49,391 nt of DNA from JAWVYT01 sp046483065. Lineage in GTDB: Bacteria > Gemmatimonadota > Gemmatimonadetes > Longimicrobiales > RSA9. Below the pieces are notes generated by a model. It had not been told where the DNA came from. It ran no database searches and saw only the letters and a program-made list of their open reading frames with translations. A program made the position numbers and the translations under genes. Of the stretch, positions 25,017 to 33,267 are shown in pieces. Where the stretch lies: assembly GCA_046483065.1 (NCBI GenBank), contig JAWODW010000105.1, positions 1-49,391 on the forward strand. Reading direction: 5' to 3'. Position 1 is the first letter of the stretch, and every line of letters starts with the position of its first letter.

Positions 25017-25748
25017 ATGATCGACAAGTTGGAACACGCTCTCGTCATCGTCCCCACGTACAACGAACGTGAGAACCTGCCCCGGCTGGTGCCGGAGATC
25101 CTGGAGCAGGATCCACGGATCGACGTTCTCATCATCGACGACGCTTCGCCCGATGGCACCGGCGAGGTGGCCGACCGTATCGCGTCGGGATCGGTCCGGG
25201 TGCATACCATGCACCGGGAAGGGAAGCTGGGCCTCGGGACGGCCTATATCGCCGGCTTCCGGTGGGGGCTGGAGCGCGACTACGACGCATTCTTCGAGAT
25301 GGACGCCGATTTCTCCCACGATCCATCGCACCTGCCGCAGTTCCTGGACGCGATCAGGGAGTTCGACGTGGTGCTGGGCTCGCGCTACCTCCACGGCCGG
25401 GTGACCGTCATAAACTGGCCGATCTCCCGGCTCATCCTCTCCTATGGTGCGAACCTGTACGCACGGATCGTCACCGGGCTCCCCGTCACGGACGCCACGG
25501 GGGGCTTCAAGTGCTTCCGCCGCAGCGTGTTGGAGGCCATCGATCTCGACCGGGTCTGGTCCGAGGGCTACAGCTTCCAGATCGAGATGAGCCTGCGGGC
25601 CTGGCGCAGCGGGTTCAGCATCGGCGAGATCCCCATCGTCTTCGCAGACCGGGACGTAGGGGAGTCCAAGATGTCCAAACGGATCATCTGGGAGGCAGTC
25701 TGGAGGGTCTGGGCCCTGCGCCTTGCCGACCTCTTCGGACGCCTCTAG
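25017..25748 (+). CDS. Polyprenol monophosphomannose synthase-like family 2 glycosyltransferase (DPM1 type)
   Basis: A 243-residue soluble GT2 enzyme of the short DPM1 class, without the membrane tail. Such enzymes transfer mannose or a similar sugar from GDP to a polyprenyl phosphate. Motifs: ALVIVPTYNERENLPRLV, LIIDDASPDGTGEVAD, GKLGLGTAYIAGFRWGL, EMDADFSHDPSHLPQF, VTDATGGFKCFRR and YSFQIEMSLRAW. The ATG at 25017 fits the domain start, though the purine-rich AGAAGG lies too close to be ideal. It precedes an orphan zinc-ribbon protein by 3 bp and is in one unit with plsC. Lipid-linked sugar made here could feed the YfhO-type enzyme; that link is inferred. Confidence 0.9.
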   Translation: MIDKLEHALVIVPTYNERENLPRLVPEILEQDPRIDVLIIDDASPDGTGEVADRIASGSVRVHTMHREGKLGLGTAYIAGFRWGLERDYDAFFEMDADFSHDPSHLPQFLDAIREFDVVLGSRYLHGRVTVINWPISRLILSYGANLYARIVTGLPVTDATGGFKCFRRSVLEAIDLDRVWSEGYSFQIEMSLRAWRSGFSIGEIPIVFADRDVGESKMSKRIIWEAVWRVWALRLADLFGRL

Positions 25749-25751
25749 CTC

Positions 25752-26369
25752 ATGGCCATCTCCGACCTCCTGTGGGCGTGTCCCGAATGCGGCCAGGACC
25801 GGGGGCTGGAGCCCGACAAACCCGGCTTCCGCTGCCGCGCGTGCGGCACACACTATCGACGCGGGCAGGGGGCGTCCATCGTGGCACGGCGCCCCAGCGG
25901 GTCCGAGGTGGTCCGGCAGCCCGCCGAATGGCTGGATCGGATCTCGGCCCCACAAACCCTTGTACGCCAAGGGGATATTGGCGATGAAGTGATCCGCTCC
26001 GCACGGGTTCGCGCCGCACGCGTCACGGGCACCGACACCGTACACGGTGAAACGGGCTACCTGAACCGCATCGAGATTTGGGGCGAGGAATCGTCCGGCA
26101 CGCTCCAGGTGCGTTCCGATCGCCTGGTCTTCGTGGCCGATGCGGCGAGAACCCCCGAGGAATGGCCCCTGGAGACCGTGACGGCCGTCCAGGCCAGCTC
26201 CAGCACCCTCCAGATCAATCGGAGAGGGGCCGCCCTGGTCTCGTTCCGCTTCCTCGACGACTCCATCTTCCTCTGGGAAGAGCTCCTCCACGCGGTGCTA
26301 CGTGGTTTCTACCGACGCACCGGCAGGGGGGAGATCGTGGAATTTCAGCCGAGAGTGGTCACCGAATGA
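25752..26369 (+). CDS. Zinc-ribbon protein of unknown function
   Basis: A 205-residue protein I cannot name. The N-terminus has a CxxC...CxxC zinc ribbon (WACPECG and FRCRACGTHY). After a linker, residues about 90-195 look like a compact beta domain, possibly PH-like (GTLQVRSDRLVFVADAARTP, then WPLETVTAVQASSSTLQI and VSFRFLDDSIFLWEELL). The latter pattern recalls GRAM/PH-type folds that read out membrane lipids. No membrane segment is seen. It sits 3 bp after the DPM1-like gene and overlaps plsC (ATGA), so a role in membrane-lipid or glycolipid handling is a guess from context only. Confidence 0.75.
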   Translation: MAISDLLWACPECGQDRGLEPDKPGFRCRACGTHYRRGQGASIVARRPSGSEVVRQPAEWLDRISAPQTLVRQGDIGDEVIRSARVRAARVTGTDTVHGETGYLNRIEIWGEESSGTLQVRSDRLVFVADAARTPEEWPLETVTAVQASSSTLQINRRGAALVSFRFLDDSIFLWEELLHAVLRGFYRRTGRGEIVEFQPRVVTE

Positions 26370-26992
26370 GCGTCTACGGCCTCGCACAGCGCCTCGTACG
26401 GCTCGTGTGGCCTCTAGTCGGTCCCCTCGACGTCGACGGGAAGGAACATGTCCCGGAGACCGGGCCGTTTCTGCTCATCGCCAACCACCAGTCCTATCTC
26501 GACCCCGTCCTCATCCAGGCCGTGATCCCGCGCCCCATGTACACCATGGCCAAGAGCACGGAGTTTTCCAGCCCTCTGGTGGGTTGGCTCCTCGAGCGGC
26601 TCAAATCCTTCCCGGTACGACGCTTTGAGATCGATCCGCAGGCCGTGCGCATCGTCCTGCGCCACCTCGAGGCCGGCCGCGGGGTCGGCATCTACGTGGA
26701 AGGAGAGCGCACCTGGGATGGTCGGCTCAAGCGCCCTCGCCTCGGAACCCTCCGCCTCCTCCTCAAGGCCGGCGTCCCGGTAATTCCGGTGGGGATCTCC
26801 GGCGCCTACGACGTCTGGCCCCGATGGCACCGGAGAATCCAACGGGGAACGGTGCGGATCCGGATCGGGCAGCCTCTCCGCTTTCCTCGGCTCGATGACA
26901 GGGAGGCCCGGAATGCGGCGCTTCCGGAGGCCCGCGACCGCCTCATGTCGGCCCTGTCGGCGCTTTCCGGGGCGGGGCGCACCGATCAGTGA
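26366..26992 (+). CDS. plsC: 1-acyl-sn-glycerol-3-phosphate acyltransferase
   Basis: A 208-residue PlsC-family acyltransferase, which makes phosphatidic acid from lysophosphatidic acid at the inner membrane. The catalytic HX4D motif is His41-Asp46 (ANHQSYLDP), the phosphate-binding block is EGERTWDG (Glu112-Arg115), and VPVIPVGISGA follows. A short hydrophobic N-terminal helix (LVRLVWPLVGPL) anchors it. The ATG overlaps the zinc-ribbon gene stop. It is the last + strand gene in the window and ends 23 bp before the candidate dif site. With plsY at 41797 the window holds two phospholipid acylation steps. Other PlsC-like acyltransferases share these motifs, so the exact acceptor is not certain. 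Confidence 0.9.
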   Translation: MSVYGLAQRLVRLVWPLVGPLDVDGKEHVPETGPFLLIANHQSYLDPVLIQAVIPRPMYTMAKSTEFSSPLVGWLLERLKSFPVRRFEIDPQAVRIVLRHLEAGRGVGIYVEGERTWDGRLKRPRLGTLRLLLKAGVPVIPVGISGAYDVWPRWHRRIQRGTVRIRIGQPLRFPRLDDREARNAALPEARDRLMSALSALSGAGRTDQ

Positions 26993-27015
26993 GTGGGTCC
27001 TGTTTGTCCTGTTCA

Positions 27016-27043
27016 GGTTTACATAACGTATATTATGCGAACA
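27016..27043. other. dif: Candidate chromosomal dif site (XerCD recombination site)
   Basis: A 28-bp 11-6-11 sequence. On the + strand it reads left arm GGTTTACATAA, centre CGTATA, right arm TTATGCGAACA. On the minus strand the order matches the usual dif presentation: XerC arm TGTTCGCATAA (E. coli GGTGCGCATAA), centre TATACG, XerD arm TTATGTAAACC (E. coli TTATGTTAAAT, B. subtilis TTATGTAAACT). The inner CATAA/TTATG halves are perfectly inverted. It lies between plsC (+) and a minus-strand gene, exactly where gene orientation flips. A longer inverted repeat CCTGTTC (27008-27014) / GAACAGG (27039-27045) overlaps it. XerCD/FtsK action here is inferred from sequence and position. Confidence 0.88.
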
Positions 27044-27100
27044 GGCTGGGGTGGGGCGGTCAATGGAGGTTTCTGTGCCCGGACGGCCGGGATGGCAGAG

Positions 27101-27132
27101 CGGCCGGCACTCGCAACGAGGCGTGCCGGCCG
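27101..27132. other. Perfect 10-bp hairpin next to dif
   Basis: CGGCCGGCAC (27101-27110) pairs with GTGCCGGCCG (27123-27132) around a 12-nt loop. It lies between the convergent plsC and TPR genes, 58 bp from the candidate dif. There is no T-run on either side, so a classical intrinsic terminator is not supported. A transcript-end structure for both convergent units is possible. Confidence 0.5.
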
Positions 27133-27176
27133 CAGTATGATCCGGAGGGCGGAAGGGTCTGTCGGTCGGCCCGTGG

Positions 27177-27920
27177 TCAGCCGGCGGCGGTATCCGCGGG
27201 GGTGGGAGGCGACGCTGGGGTTCCCTGTCCGGTGCTTGCCTGGGCCTGAGCTTCGGCGAGCCACATCTCGAAGTAGCCGCGCCCGGCCTCGTCCTCGTCG
27301 AAGGTGGCCACGGCCCGCTGGAGATGGTCGACGGCCTGGTCGGGGCTGCCGTACTGGAGCTCGAGGCGAGCGGCGTCGGCGAGGGCCTCGCGACGCTGGT
27401 AGGGGAACCGCGCGTTGGCTGCAATCCGATCGTAGGCGCTGATGGCGTCGTCGTACCGGTCCAACTGTTCGAGGGCGGCGGCCTCGAGGCGTGCTGCGGC
27501 CAGACCGAAGGGTGCGTCAATGCGCCTGGGCAGGTCTGCGAGGGCATCAATGGCCTGCTCGGGCTGGCCGTTGGTGGTCAGGAGATCCGCTAGCGTGAGG
27601 CGGGCCTGGTCGGCTACGTCGGTGCTCCCGAAGGTGTCGAGGTAGGACTGGAGGTCCCGTATCGCGAGCTGGGCGTTGCCGCTGGCCACGGTCTGCTGGA
27701 CCTGGGCGAGGCGCGTATGTGCGCTGGCCTCCAGATTGCGCTGCTGGATAATCATCCATGCCGCCACCGCGGCGATCACCAGGATCACCGCCGAGCCGAT
27801 GGTCACCTGGCGGGTGTTCTCCTGTCCCCAGGCGATGATCCGCTTGATGGTGCCGACGAATGCGTCATCCGGGACGTCATCGTCGCGATGAATCCGGGAA
27901 GCCGAAGGTTTTTTGGTCAT
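27177..27920 (-). CDS. Membrane-anchored tetratricopeptide-like protein (YfgM-like layout)
   Basis: A 247-residue protein with a cytoplasmic N-terminus, one membrane helix (about 38-58, VTIGSAVILVIAAVAAWMII) and a periplasmic helical-repeat domain (about 65-230). The repeats resemble TPRs (ARLTLADLLTTNGQPEQAIDALADL, ALADAARLELQYGSPDQAVDHLQRA). The tail is Pro/Ala/Thr-rich. This layout matches the YfgM/TPR_21 class, whose E. coli member assists the Sec translocon and periplasmic chaperones. Identity beyond the layout is not shown. The ATG at 27920 is chosen where the charged N-terminus begins, and an upstream start at 27989 would add implausible sequence. It is the gene nearest dif on the right. 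Confidence 0.7.
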   Translation of the reverse strand: MTKKPSASRIHRDDDVPDDAFVGTIKRIIAWGQENTRQVTIGSAVILVIAAVAAWMIIQQRNLEASAHTRLAQVQQTVASGNAQLAIRDLQSYLDTFGSTDVADQARLTLADLLTTNGQPEQAIDALADLPRRIDAPFGLAAARLEAAALEQLDRYDDAISAYDRIAANARFPYQRREALADAARLELQYGSPDQAVDHLQRAVATFDEDEAGRGYFEMWLAEAQAQASTGQGTPASPPTPADTAAG

Positions 27921-28069
27921 GTCTGCTTGCCTGTCCTGCCTCTGGTTTCGTGAGGGCCGGAAGCTACCTACGCCGTTGGGTGGCGTCAACGCCGGGCCGC
28001 CCTTCCCCGTGCCGCGGTATCTTGAAGCGCCTCGGGTTCGGGTGCTGGGGCGGACCGTCCGGGATCAGG

Positions 28070-29020
28070 TCAGCGGCCAGGAGGCGACGTGGTGTCGGCG
28101 GGTGCTTCTTCGGGCGGGGCCGCCGGACGCTTTGGTGCCGGACGCGCCAGGTCCCAGCGGACGCCGACCTGAAGGCGGAGCAGGTCGAGGATCTCACGGG
28201 CGCCATCGGCGAACGGCGAGGTGGCGGTCGCGTCGGAGATCAGGACCAGCGTGGAGCTGGTGGCTACGGTGTCGCCGGGCGGCCGGGTCCGAGCGGGCGT
28301 CTGGAAGACCCGGGTGGAGGCGTGCAGGCGCGCCGAGAAGTGGCGATTCAACGGGATGACGCCGCCGACGCCGGCCACGGCTTCGAACCGGGTGGCCGAC
28401 GGAAAAGCCATACTGGGCGGGGCGTTTTCCGCGCTCCAGCGGCTGACGGCCGTCCCGAGCTCCAGAAAAGGCTGTAAGCGCTTGCTCGACGGGATCCTGT
28501 ACCGGAGCCCGGATTCCAGCGAGAGGACCCGGAGATCGAGGGGTCTGCCCGCCACGGCGTTTGCCGTGGTGACGTAGATCTCGTTGTCACCGCGGTAGTC
28601 CGCTTCGAGGGTGGCGGTGGCGAGGCCGACCCCGAGGCGGAGAGCCCAGTCGGGGCCCAGGCCCAGGATGGCGGCCAGCCCGGCGGAGACTGCGCCCCGT
28701 ACGGTGGCGGTCCGGGTCATTGTGGCGGAGTCGAGGACGGCGCCGTAGAGGTCCGTCCGCCACGCCCGGACCGGGTGTGTCTGGGCCTTACCGCTCCCCG
28801 GACGGCCGACGTCGAGGGCCAGGGAGAACACGGCGGGCTCGTAGCCGAGCGTGGGCGGCGGCGGTCGTACCGTGTCCTGGACGACGCGATCGGGCGGGAC
28901 GGTGTCCTGGGTTTCTCGTTCCCGGGTCTCACGCTCCTGGGCAGTCGCGTGGCCAGCGGACAGGGCCGTCAGTAGCAGGGGCAGGACCAGGAAGAGGCCG
29001 CGACGGATCATCGGGATCAT
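28070..29020 (-). CDS. Predicted outer-membrane beta-barrel protein
   Basis: A 316-residue exported protein with a signal peptide (GLFLVLPLLLTALSAGHATAQ). A short charged Pro-rich linker (ERETQDTVPPDRVVQD) follows. Beta-strand-like segments typical of small 8-stranded barrels come next (AAILGLGPDWALRLGVGLATATLEADYRGD, FLELGTAVSRWSAEN, FEAVAGVGGVIPLNRHFSARL). The last strand, LLRLQVGVRWDL, is followed by a Pro/Ala-rich extension. No family is recognised. The ATG at 29020 starts the signal peptide, and a second ATG three codons on is possible. It lies 25 bp after lgt on the minus strand and is likely co-transcribed. Confidence 0.7.
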   Translation of the reverse strand: MIPMIRRGLFLVLPLLLTALSAGHATAQERETRERETQDTVPPDRVVQDTVRPPPPTLGYEPAVFSLALDVGRPGSGKAQTHPVRAWRTDLYGAVLDSATMTRTATVRGAVSAGLAAILGLGPDWALRLGVGLATATLEADYRGDNEIYVTTANAVAGRPLDLRVLSLESGLRYRIPSSKRLQPFLELGTAVSRWSAENAPPSMAFPSATRFEAVAGVGGVIPLNRHFSARLHASTRVFQTPARTRPPGDTVATSSTLVLISDATATSPFADGAREILDLLRLQVGVRWDLARPAPKRPAAPPEEAPADTTSPPGR

Positions 29021-29045
29021 GGTCCGTGGATTGGCGCCAGGACGC

Positions 29046-29924
29046 TCAGCGGCGTCCACCGGAGGTGCCGCCGGCGTCCCCTCCCCCACCGCCCTTTCCG
29101 GTCCGGGCCACTGCGGGCTCCGGGCGGGGGCTCCCCGCGGTCCGTTTCCAGATGACGGCGGCGATCACGAGGAGGAGGACGCTGGCCACCTGGGAGGTGG
29201 TGAGGCCCAGGGCGATGAAGTCGGTCTTGGCGCGCCAGAACTCGATGGTGAACCGTTCCACGCCGTAGAGCACGAGGTAGACGGCGAACAGGCGGCCGTC
29301 ACGCAGCGACCCGGAGAGCCGCCAGAGGATCGCGAACATGATGAGGGCGGCGCCGATCTCGAAGAGCTGTGTCGGGATCACCGTGAGGACTGCCGTGTCC
29401 GGGATGTCGGCCGCGACGTCGTAGCCGATGGAGCGGAAGTACCCCGCAGTGGTGGGCGGGTAGCCTTCGGGGAACGCGATCCCGACCCAAGAATCGGTGG
29501 GTCGCCCGTAGTCATCGCCCACCAGGAAGCAGCCCATGCGGCCGATCCCGTAGGCCAGGGCCAGCGCCGGCGCGGCGCTGTCGAAGGTCCGGGCCAGGGG
29601 GAGATCCCGTTTACTGGCCTGCCAATAGAACGCGGCTACGCCGCCGATGAGGCCGCCGTACCAGACCAGCCCGCCCCGACTCGTGAGGGAGCGTACCGGG
29701 TCCGTGATGAGGTCATCGACGTGCAACCCCACGTAGTAGAGCTTGGCCCCCACGATCCCCCCGATGGCGATCCAGAGGAGCATGTCCCAGGCGTGCTCCG
29801 GGTCGAGTCCTCGCAGCTCGAACTGCCGCGCCAGGACCCACGCCCCACCCACGAAAGCGAGGAACATCATGAGGCCGAAGGAGGTGACCGTGAAGTCGCC
29901 TATGGAAAAGAGGTGTGGATACAT
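29046..29924 (-). CDS. lgt: Prolipoprotein diacylglyceryl transferase
   Basis: A 292-residue Lgt, an inner-membrane enzyme that transfers diacylglycerol from phosphatidylglycerol to the lipobox cysteine of prolipoproteins. About seven hydrophobic helices are visible. The signature reads YGIGRMGCFLVGDDYGRPTD, with the conserved Arg and the Gly-Asp-x-x-Gly. SRGGLVWYGGLIGG and FTIEFWR are also typical. A Gly-rich hydrophilic C-terminal tail is unusual but not disruptive. The ATG at 29924 begins MYPHLFSIGDFTV, a normal Lgt start. The 266 bp upstream to ccmH show no clear gene. Clients in this window include the predicted lipoproteins LptC and the TPR protein at 45802. Confidence 0.95.
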   Translation of the reverse strand: MYPHLFSIGDFTVTSFGLMMFLAFVGGAWVLARQFELRGLDPEHAWDMLLWIAIGGIVGAKLYYVGLHVDDLITDPVRSLTSRGGLVWYGGLIGGVAAFYWQASKRDLPLARTFDSAAPALALAYGIGRMGCFLVGDDYGRPTDSWVGIAFPEGYPPTTAGYFRSIGYDVAADIPDTAVLTVIPTQLFEIGAALIMFAILWRLSGSLRDGRLFAVYLVLYGVERFTIEFWRAKTDFIALGLTTSQVASVLLLVIAAVIWKRTAGSPRPEPAVARTGKGGGGGDAGGTSGGRR

Positions 29925-30190
29925 CGGTGCGCGTCCGGTGCGTGGGTCGTGGCTGTTCCTCAGGGAACCTAATACAGCGAGTGCGCCGTCAGGGTCCCGG
30001 GACCGTGGCCGGAATGTAGGGATGGCCGGGAGCGGCCGCGAGGGTCACGGGAGGGTGGGCGACTCCGCGACCCAGGTCGGCTCCGCAGCGTCACCGACGG
30101 TGGCGGTCTCCAGCGTGGCGGAGAGGTCGCCCGTCACGTCGAGGGCGGTTCCGCGTCGAAGGGGCCGTGGCGCCCGGTCTGGGCTTGGGA

Positions 30191-30673
30191 TCAGCGGTCG
30201 GTCTGGGCCTCGTCTTCGGGCGGTTCCGTCCAGCGGCGAACAGCGACCACGATCAGGCCCACGCCACCGAGCAGGGCCAACGCCGGGAGCAGGTAGACCA
30301 GGAGGTTGAAGCCCCGGGCCTTCGGCTCCAGGAGGACCCACTCTCCGTACTTGCTGATGAAGTACTCGCGGATCTCGTCGTCGGTCCGGCCGGCCACGAC
30401 CTGGCCCCGGATCAGGTCCTTCATCTGCTGGGCCAGCGGTGAAGGCGAATCCTGGATGGAAAGGCCCTGACAGACCGGGCAGCGGAGCTCGGTGGCCAGG
30501 CGCGTGGCGCGGGCCTCCTGCGCCGGGTCGTCCAGCGGGCCCATGACAGAGCCGGTGAGCCCTTCCATGGTGGGCCGCTGCTCCGCCTCCGGAGCCGGTT
30601 GCTGCTCCTGGGCCCATGAGAACCCGGGGGCTGCCAGGAGTACGAAGAACAGCACAGCGACGGCGCGCGTCAT
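30191..30673 (-). CDS. ccmH: Cytochrome c-type biogenesis protein CcmH
   Basis: A 160-residue periplasm-facing thioredoxin-like protein with a signal peptide. It holds the apocytochrome c/CcmG thiols through LRCPVCQG (Cys65, Cys68). Family motifs include LAQQMKDLIRGQVVAG and YGEWVLLEPKA, with one C-terminal membrane helix (LLVYLLPALALLGGVGLIVVAV). This is the short CcmH. The CcmI TPR part fused or adjacent in other bacteria is absent. The ATG overlaps the ccmG stop. It is the last gene of the ccm operon. Confidence 0.94.
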   Translation of the reverse strand: MTRAVAVLFFVLLAAPGFSWAQEQQPAPEAEQRPTMEGLTGSVMGPLDDPAQEARATRLATELRCPVCQGLSIQDSPSPLAQQMKDLIRGQVVAGRTDDEIREYFISKYGEWVLLEPKARGFNLLVYLLPALALLGGVGLIVVAVRRWTEPPEDEAQTDR

Positions 30674-31257
30674 GGCCCCGCTCCTTCCGCGTCACGATTC
30701 GAGGCGAGCATCCCTTCGATCTCCTCCACGAGAAGCCGCTCGTCCACCGCGCTGAAGACCTTCCGCTGCACGACGCCGTTCTGGTCGATGAAGAACGTCT
30801 CCGGAACCCCCACGAGGCCGTAGTCGATGGCCACCCGCTGCCCGGGGTCGAGGAGCGCCGGATACGACTGTCCCCCGAGCTGGCGGATGTACCGCCGGAC
30901 GGGGGGCGGCTCGTCGTTGTAGACCACACCGAAGAACTTCACGTTCCGATCGGCGTACCGGCGGGCGACCCGGGTCAGGTGCCGGTGCTCGACCCGACAC
31001 GGGACGCACCACGAGGCGAAGAAGTTGAGGACCACCACATTCCCCTCGAGGTCGGCCAGGTGGACGGTGTCGCCGGTGGTTTCCCGCCCGTCGATCGGCC
31101 CGTCCATGGCCATGACCGGGAGGGCGAAGTCCGGGGCCGGTTGACCCACGAGGGGCGACGGGATCAGCCGCGGGTCCCCCCGGCTGAGCCCGAAGGCGAA
31201 GAGTACGATCACCGGGACCGCGATGAGCATGGCGATCCCCGCACGCTTCCAACTCAC
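30670..31257 (-). CDS. ccmG: Thiol:disulfide interchange protein CcmG/DsbE
   Basis: A 195-residue membrane-anchored thioredoxin that reduces CcmH or apocytochrome c disulfides. The N-terminal helix is IAMLIAVPVIVLFAFGL. The active site is ASWCVPCRVEH (Cys84, Cys87), followed by the CcmG-type GVVYNDEPPPVRRYI insert and the cis-Pro loop GVPETFFIDQNG. It differs from generic ResA mainly by context, lying between ccmF and ccmH with 4-nt overlaps on both sides. An insert of ~15 residues (MAMDGPIDGRETTGD) precedes the VHLADLEGNVVVLNF strand. Confidence 0.94.
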   Translation of the reverse strand: MSWKRAGIAMLIAVPVIVLFAFGLSRGDPRLIPSPLVGQPAPDFALPVMAMDGPIDGRETTGDTVHLADLEGNVVVLNFFASWCVPCRVEHRHLTRVARRYADRNVKFFGVVYNDEPPPVRRYIRQLGGQSYPALLDPGQRVAIDYGLVGVPETFFIDQNGVVQRKVFSAVDERLLVEEIEGMLASNRDAEGAGP

Positions 31258-33263
31258 GCCGGGACCTCCTCCTTCCGTGCGGGTTCAGTGGCCCTTGGCT
31301 GGCGCGGTCGCCGGTCATCGGCCCGTCGGCTTCTGTAGAGGAGTGCGATACCGGCCCCGACGCCCATGAGGAGGCCGCCGATCCAGATCCACGCCACCAT
31401 GGGCTCGACGAGCGCCCGGACGGTCACCGAGGCACCGTCCTGCTCGAACGCCATCAGAGTGATGTACAGGTCCTCGTCGAGACGGCTCCGGACCGCCGGG
31501 GTCGAGATCGGAGAGTCGCTCATCTGGTAGTAGTTGAGGCGCGGGTTCAGCGTGGCGATCCGGTCGCCGCCCTTGAGGACTCCGACCTGGGCGTTGATGA
31601 CGAACCGCCTCGCCTCGTCGTTCCCCCAGATGTCTTCGAACCGGAGGGTGTAGTCGCCTATGGTGGCGGTCTCACCCCTCTGCAGGGTGAACTCCTTGTC
31701 GGCGGTGAAGCTCGACGACGCGATGATCCCCACAGAGACGAGGAGGATCCCTAGGTGCGCGGTGTATCCGCCGTAGCGGCGGGGGTTGGCCATGATCAAT
31801 CGCCAGGTGGCCGTTACCGGGTTCTCGCCGATCGCCCGCCGTCGGGCCGCGGCTCCTCGCACGAACTCGCCGATGTTGGCGGCCAGCGCGAAGCCCGCGA
31901 AGGTGAAGCCCACTACCGCCAGGATGTTCCGTGCTCCCACCGCCAGGAAGGCGATGAGGGCGAGGCCCCCGATGGTGCCGGGGATCACGAACCGCTTCAG
32001 GTGCCGCTCGTTCGCCTTCCCCCAGGGCAGGACCGGCCCGACGCCCACCAGGAAGAGGAGAAGGACCGCCAGCGGCAGCGTCATCTTGTTGAAGAACGGC
32101 TCGCCCACGGTGACTCGTACGCCGCGCATGGCTTCCGCCACGAGCGGGAAGAGGGTCCCGAGGAGGACGGTGAAGGTGAATGCCGCCAGTACCAGGTTGT
32201 TCAGAAGGAAGACGGTCTCACGGGAGAACGCCGATTCCAGCCGCCCCGTGCTGCGCAGCTCCTCGCTGCGTCCCGCCACGAGCGCCACGCTGGCCAGGAG
32301 CGTGACCGCGATGAAGGCGAGGAAGTAGTACCCGATATCGCCCTCGGCGAAGGCGTGCACCGAGGAGAGGATCCCGCTCCGGGTCAGGAACGTGCCCAGG
32401 ATGGTGAGAACGAAGGTGGAGATGATGAGGCTGACGTTCCAGACCTTGAGCATCCCGCGACGTTCCTGGACCATGCTGCTGTGGATGTAGGCAGTTGCGG
32501 TCAGCCACGGCAGGAACGACGCGTTCTCCACCGGGTCCCACGCCCAGTACCCGCCCCACCCCAGGACCTCGTAGGACCACCACATGCCGGCGATGATGGC
32601 CAGCGAAAGGAACCCCCAGGCGGTGAGCGTCCACCGCCGGGTGATCCGGAGCCAGCGGTCATCGGTCTGCCGGGTGACCAGCGCACCCACGGCGAAGGCG
32701 AAGGGCACCGCCATCCCCACGTACCCCAGGTACAGGAGCGGCGGGTGCACGGCCATCAGCCAGTGATTCTGCAGCAGAGGGTTCGGGCCCGGGCCGTCGG
32801 CCGGTACCGGGAATACCGCGTGGAACGGGTTGGCCGGTCCCACGAGGAGGAGGTAGAAGAACGCACTGACCAGGAGCAGCGTGCCGGTGGCGATCGCGAA
32901 CAGGTCGTTGTCGCGGTGCCGGTGCAGGTATGTGACGGCCGCGGTGAAGCCGGCCAGGATCAGTCCCCAGAAAAGGATCGACCCCTCGAGGGAGCTCCAG
33001 AGCGAGATAATGGCGACCCAAGTGGGTGTGGCCCGGCTGCCAACCTGCGCTACGTACGAGATGCTGAAGTCGTGGGTCAGCAGGGCGTACACCATCCCCA
33101 GGTTCGCCGCCAGGAGGAGCCCGAAGATGGCGTAGGTCGCCGCCCGCGCGCTGGCCACCAGCCCCGGCTTCTTGGAGCGAACGCCCCAGAACGCCGCCAT
33201 GGCACCGTAGACGGCGAGCCCGAGGGCGAACGCCGTCGCACTGAATCCGAGAATACGGATCAC
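31254..33263 (-). CDS. ccmF: Cytochrome c heme lyase subunit CcmF
   Basis: A 669-residue polytopic protein with about 14-15 helices that attaches heme to apocytochrome c in the system I pathway. The WWD-domain heme-handling motif is LGWGGYWAWDPVENASFLPW. SLWSSLEGSILFWGL, FLTRSGILSSVHAF and NPRRYGGYTAHLGI are characteristic. The C-terminal periplasmic domain (FTADKEFTLQRGETATIGDY onward) and final helix are present, so the gene is complete. The ATG is 4 bp after the ccmE stop and the stop overlaps ccmG. Confidence 0.97.
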   Translation of the reverse strand: MIRILGFSATAFALGLAVYGAMAAFWGVRSKKPGLVASARAATYAIFGLLLAANLGMVYALLTHDFSISYVAQVGSRATPTWVAIISLWSSLEGSILFWGLILAGFTAAVTYLHRHRDNDLFAIATGTLLLVSAFFYLLLVGPANPFHAVFPVPADGPGPNPLLQNHWLMAVHPPLLYLGYVGMAVPFAFAVGALVTRQTDDRWLRITRRWTLTAWGFLSLAIIAGMWWSYEVLGWGGYWAWDPVENASFLPWLTATAYIHSSMVQERRGMLKVWNVSLIISTFVLTILGTFLTRSGILSSVHAFAEGDIGYYFLAFIAVTLLASVALVAGRSEELRSTGRLESAFSRETVFLLNNLVLAAFTFTVLLGTLFPLVAEAMRGVRVTVGEPFFNKMTLPLAVLLLFLVGVGPVLPWGKANERHLKRFVIPGTIGGLALIAFLAVGARNILAVVGFTFAGFALAANIGEFVRGAAARRRAIGENPVTATWRLIMANPRRYGGYTAHLGILLVSVGIIASSSFTADKEFTLQRGETATIGDYTLRFEDIWGNDEARRFVINAQVGVLKGGDRIATLNPRLNYYQMSDSPISTPAVRSRLDEDLYITLMAFEQDGASVTVRALVEPMVAWIWIGGLLMGVGAGIALLYRSRRADDRRPRQPRATEPARKEEVPA

Positions 33264-33267
33264 GTCT

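Noticed and set aside
30045..30190. Open minus-strand frame after ccmH ending ...TWVAESPTLP
   Set aside because: It is the tail of a long frame lying antiphase over ccmG/ccmH, with no start or ribosome site of its own and no recognisable domain. The 266-bp gap ccmH-lgt is left without a gene.
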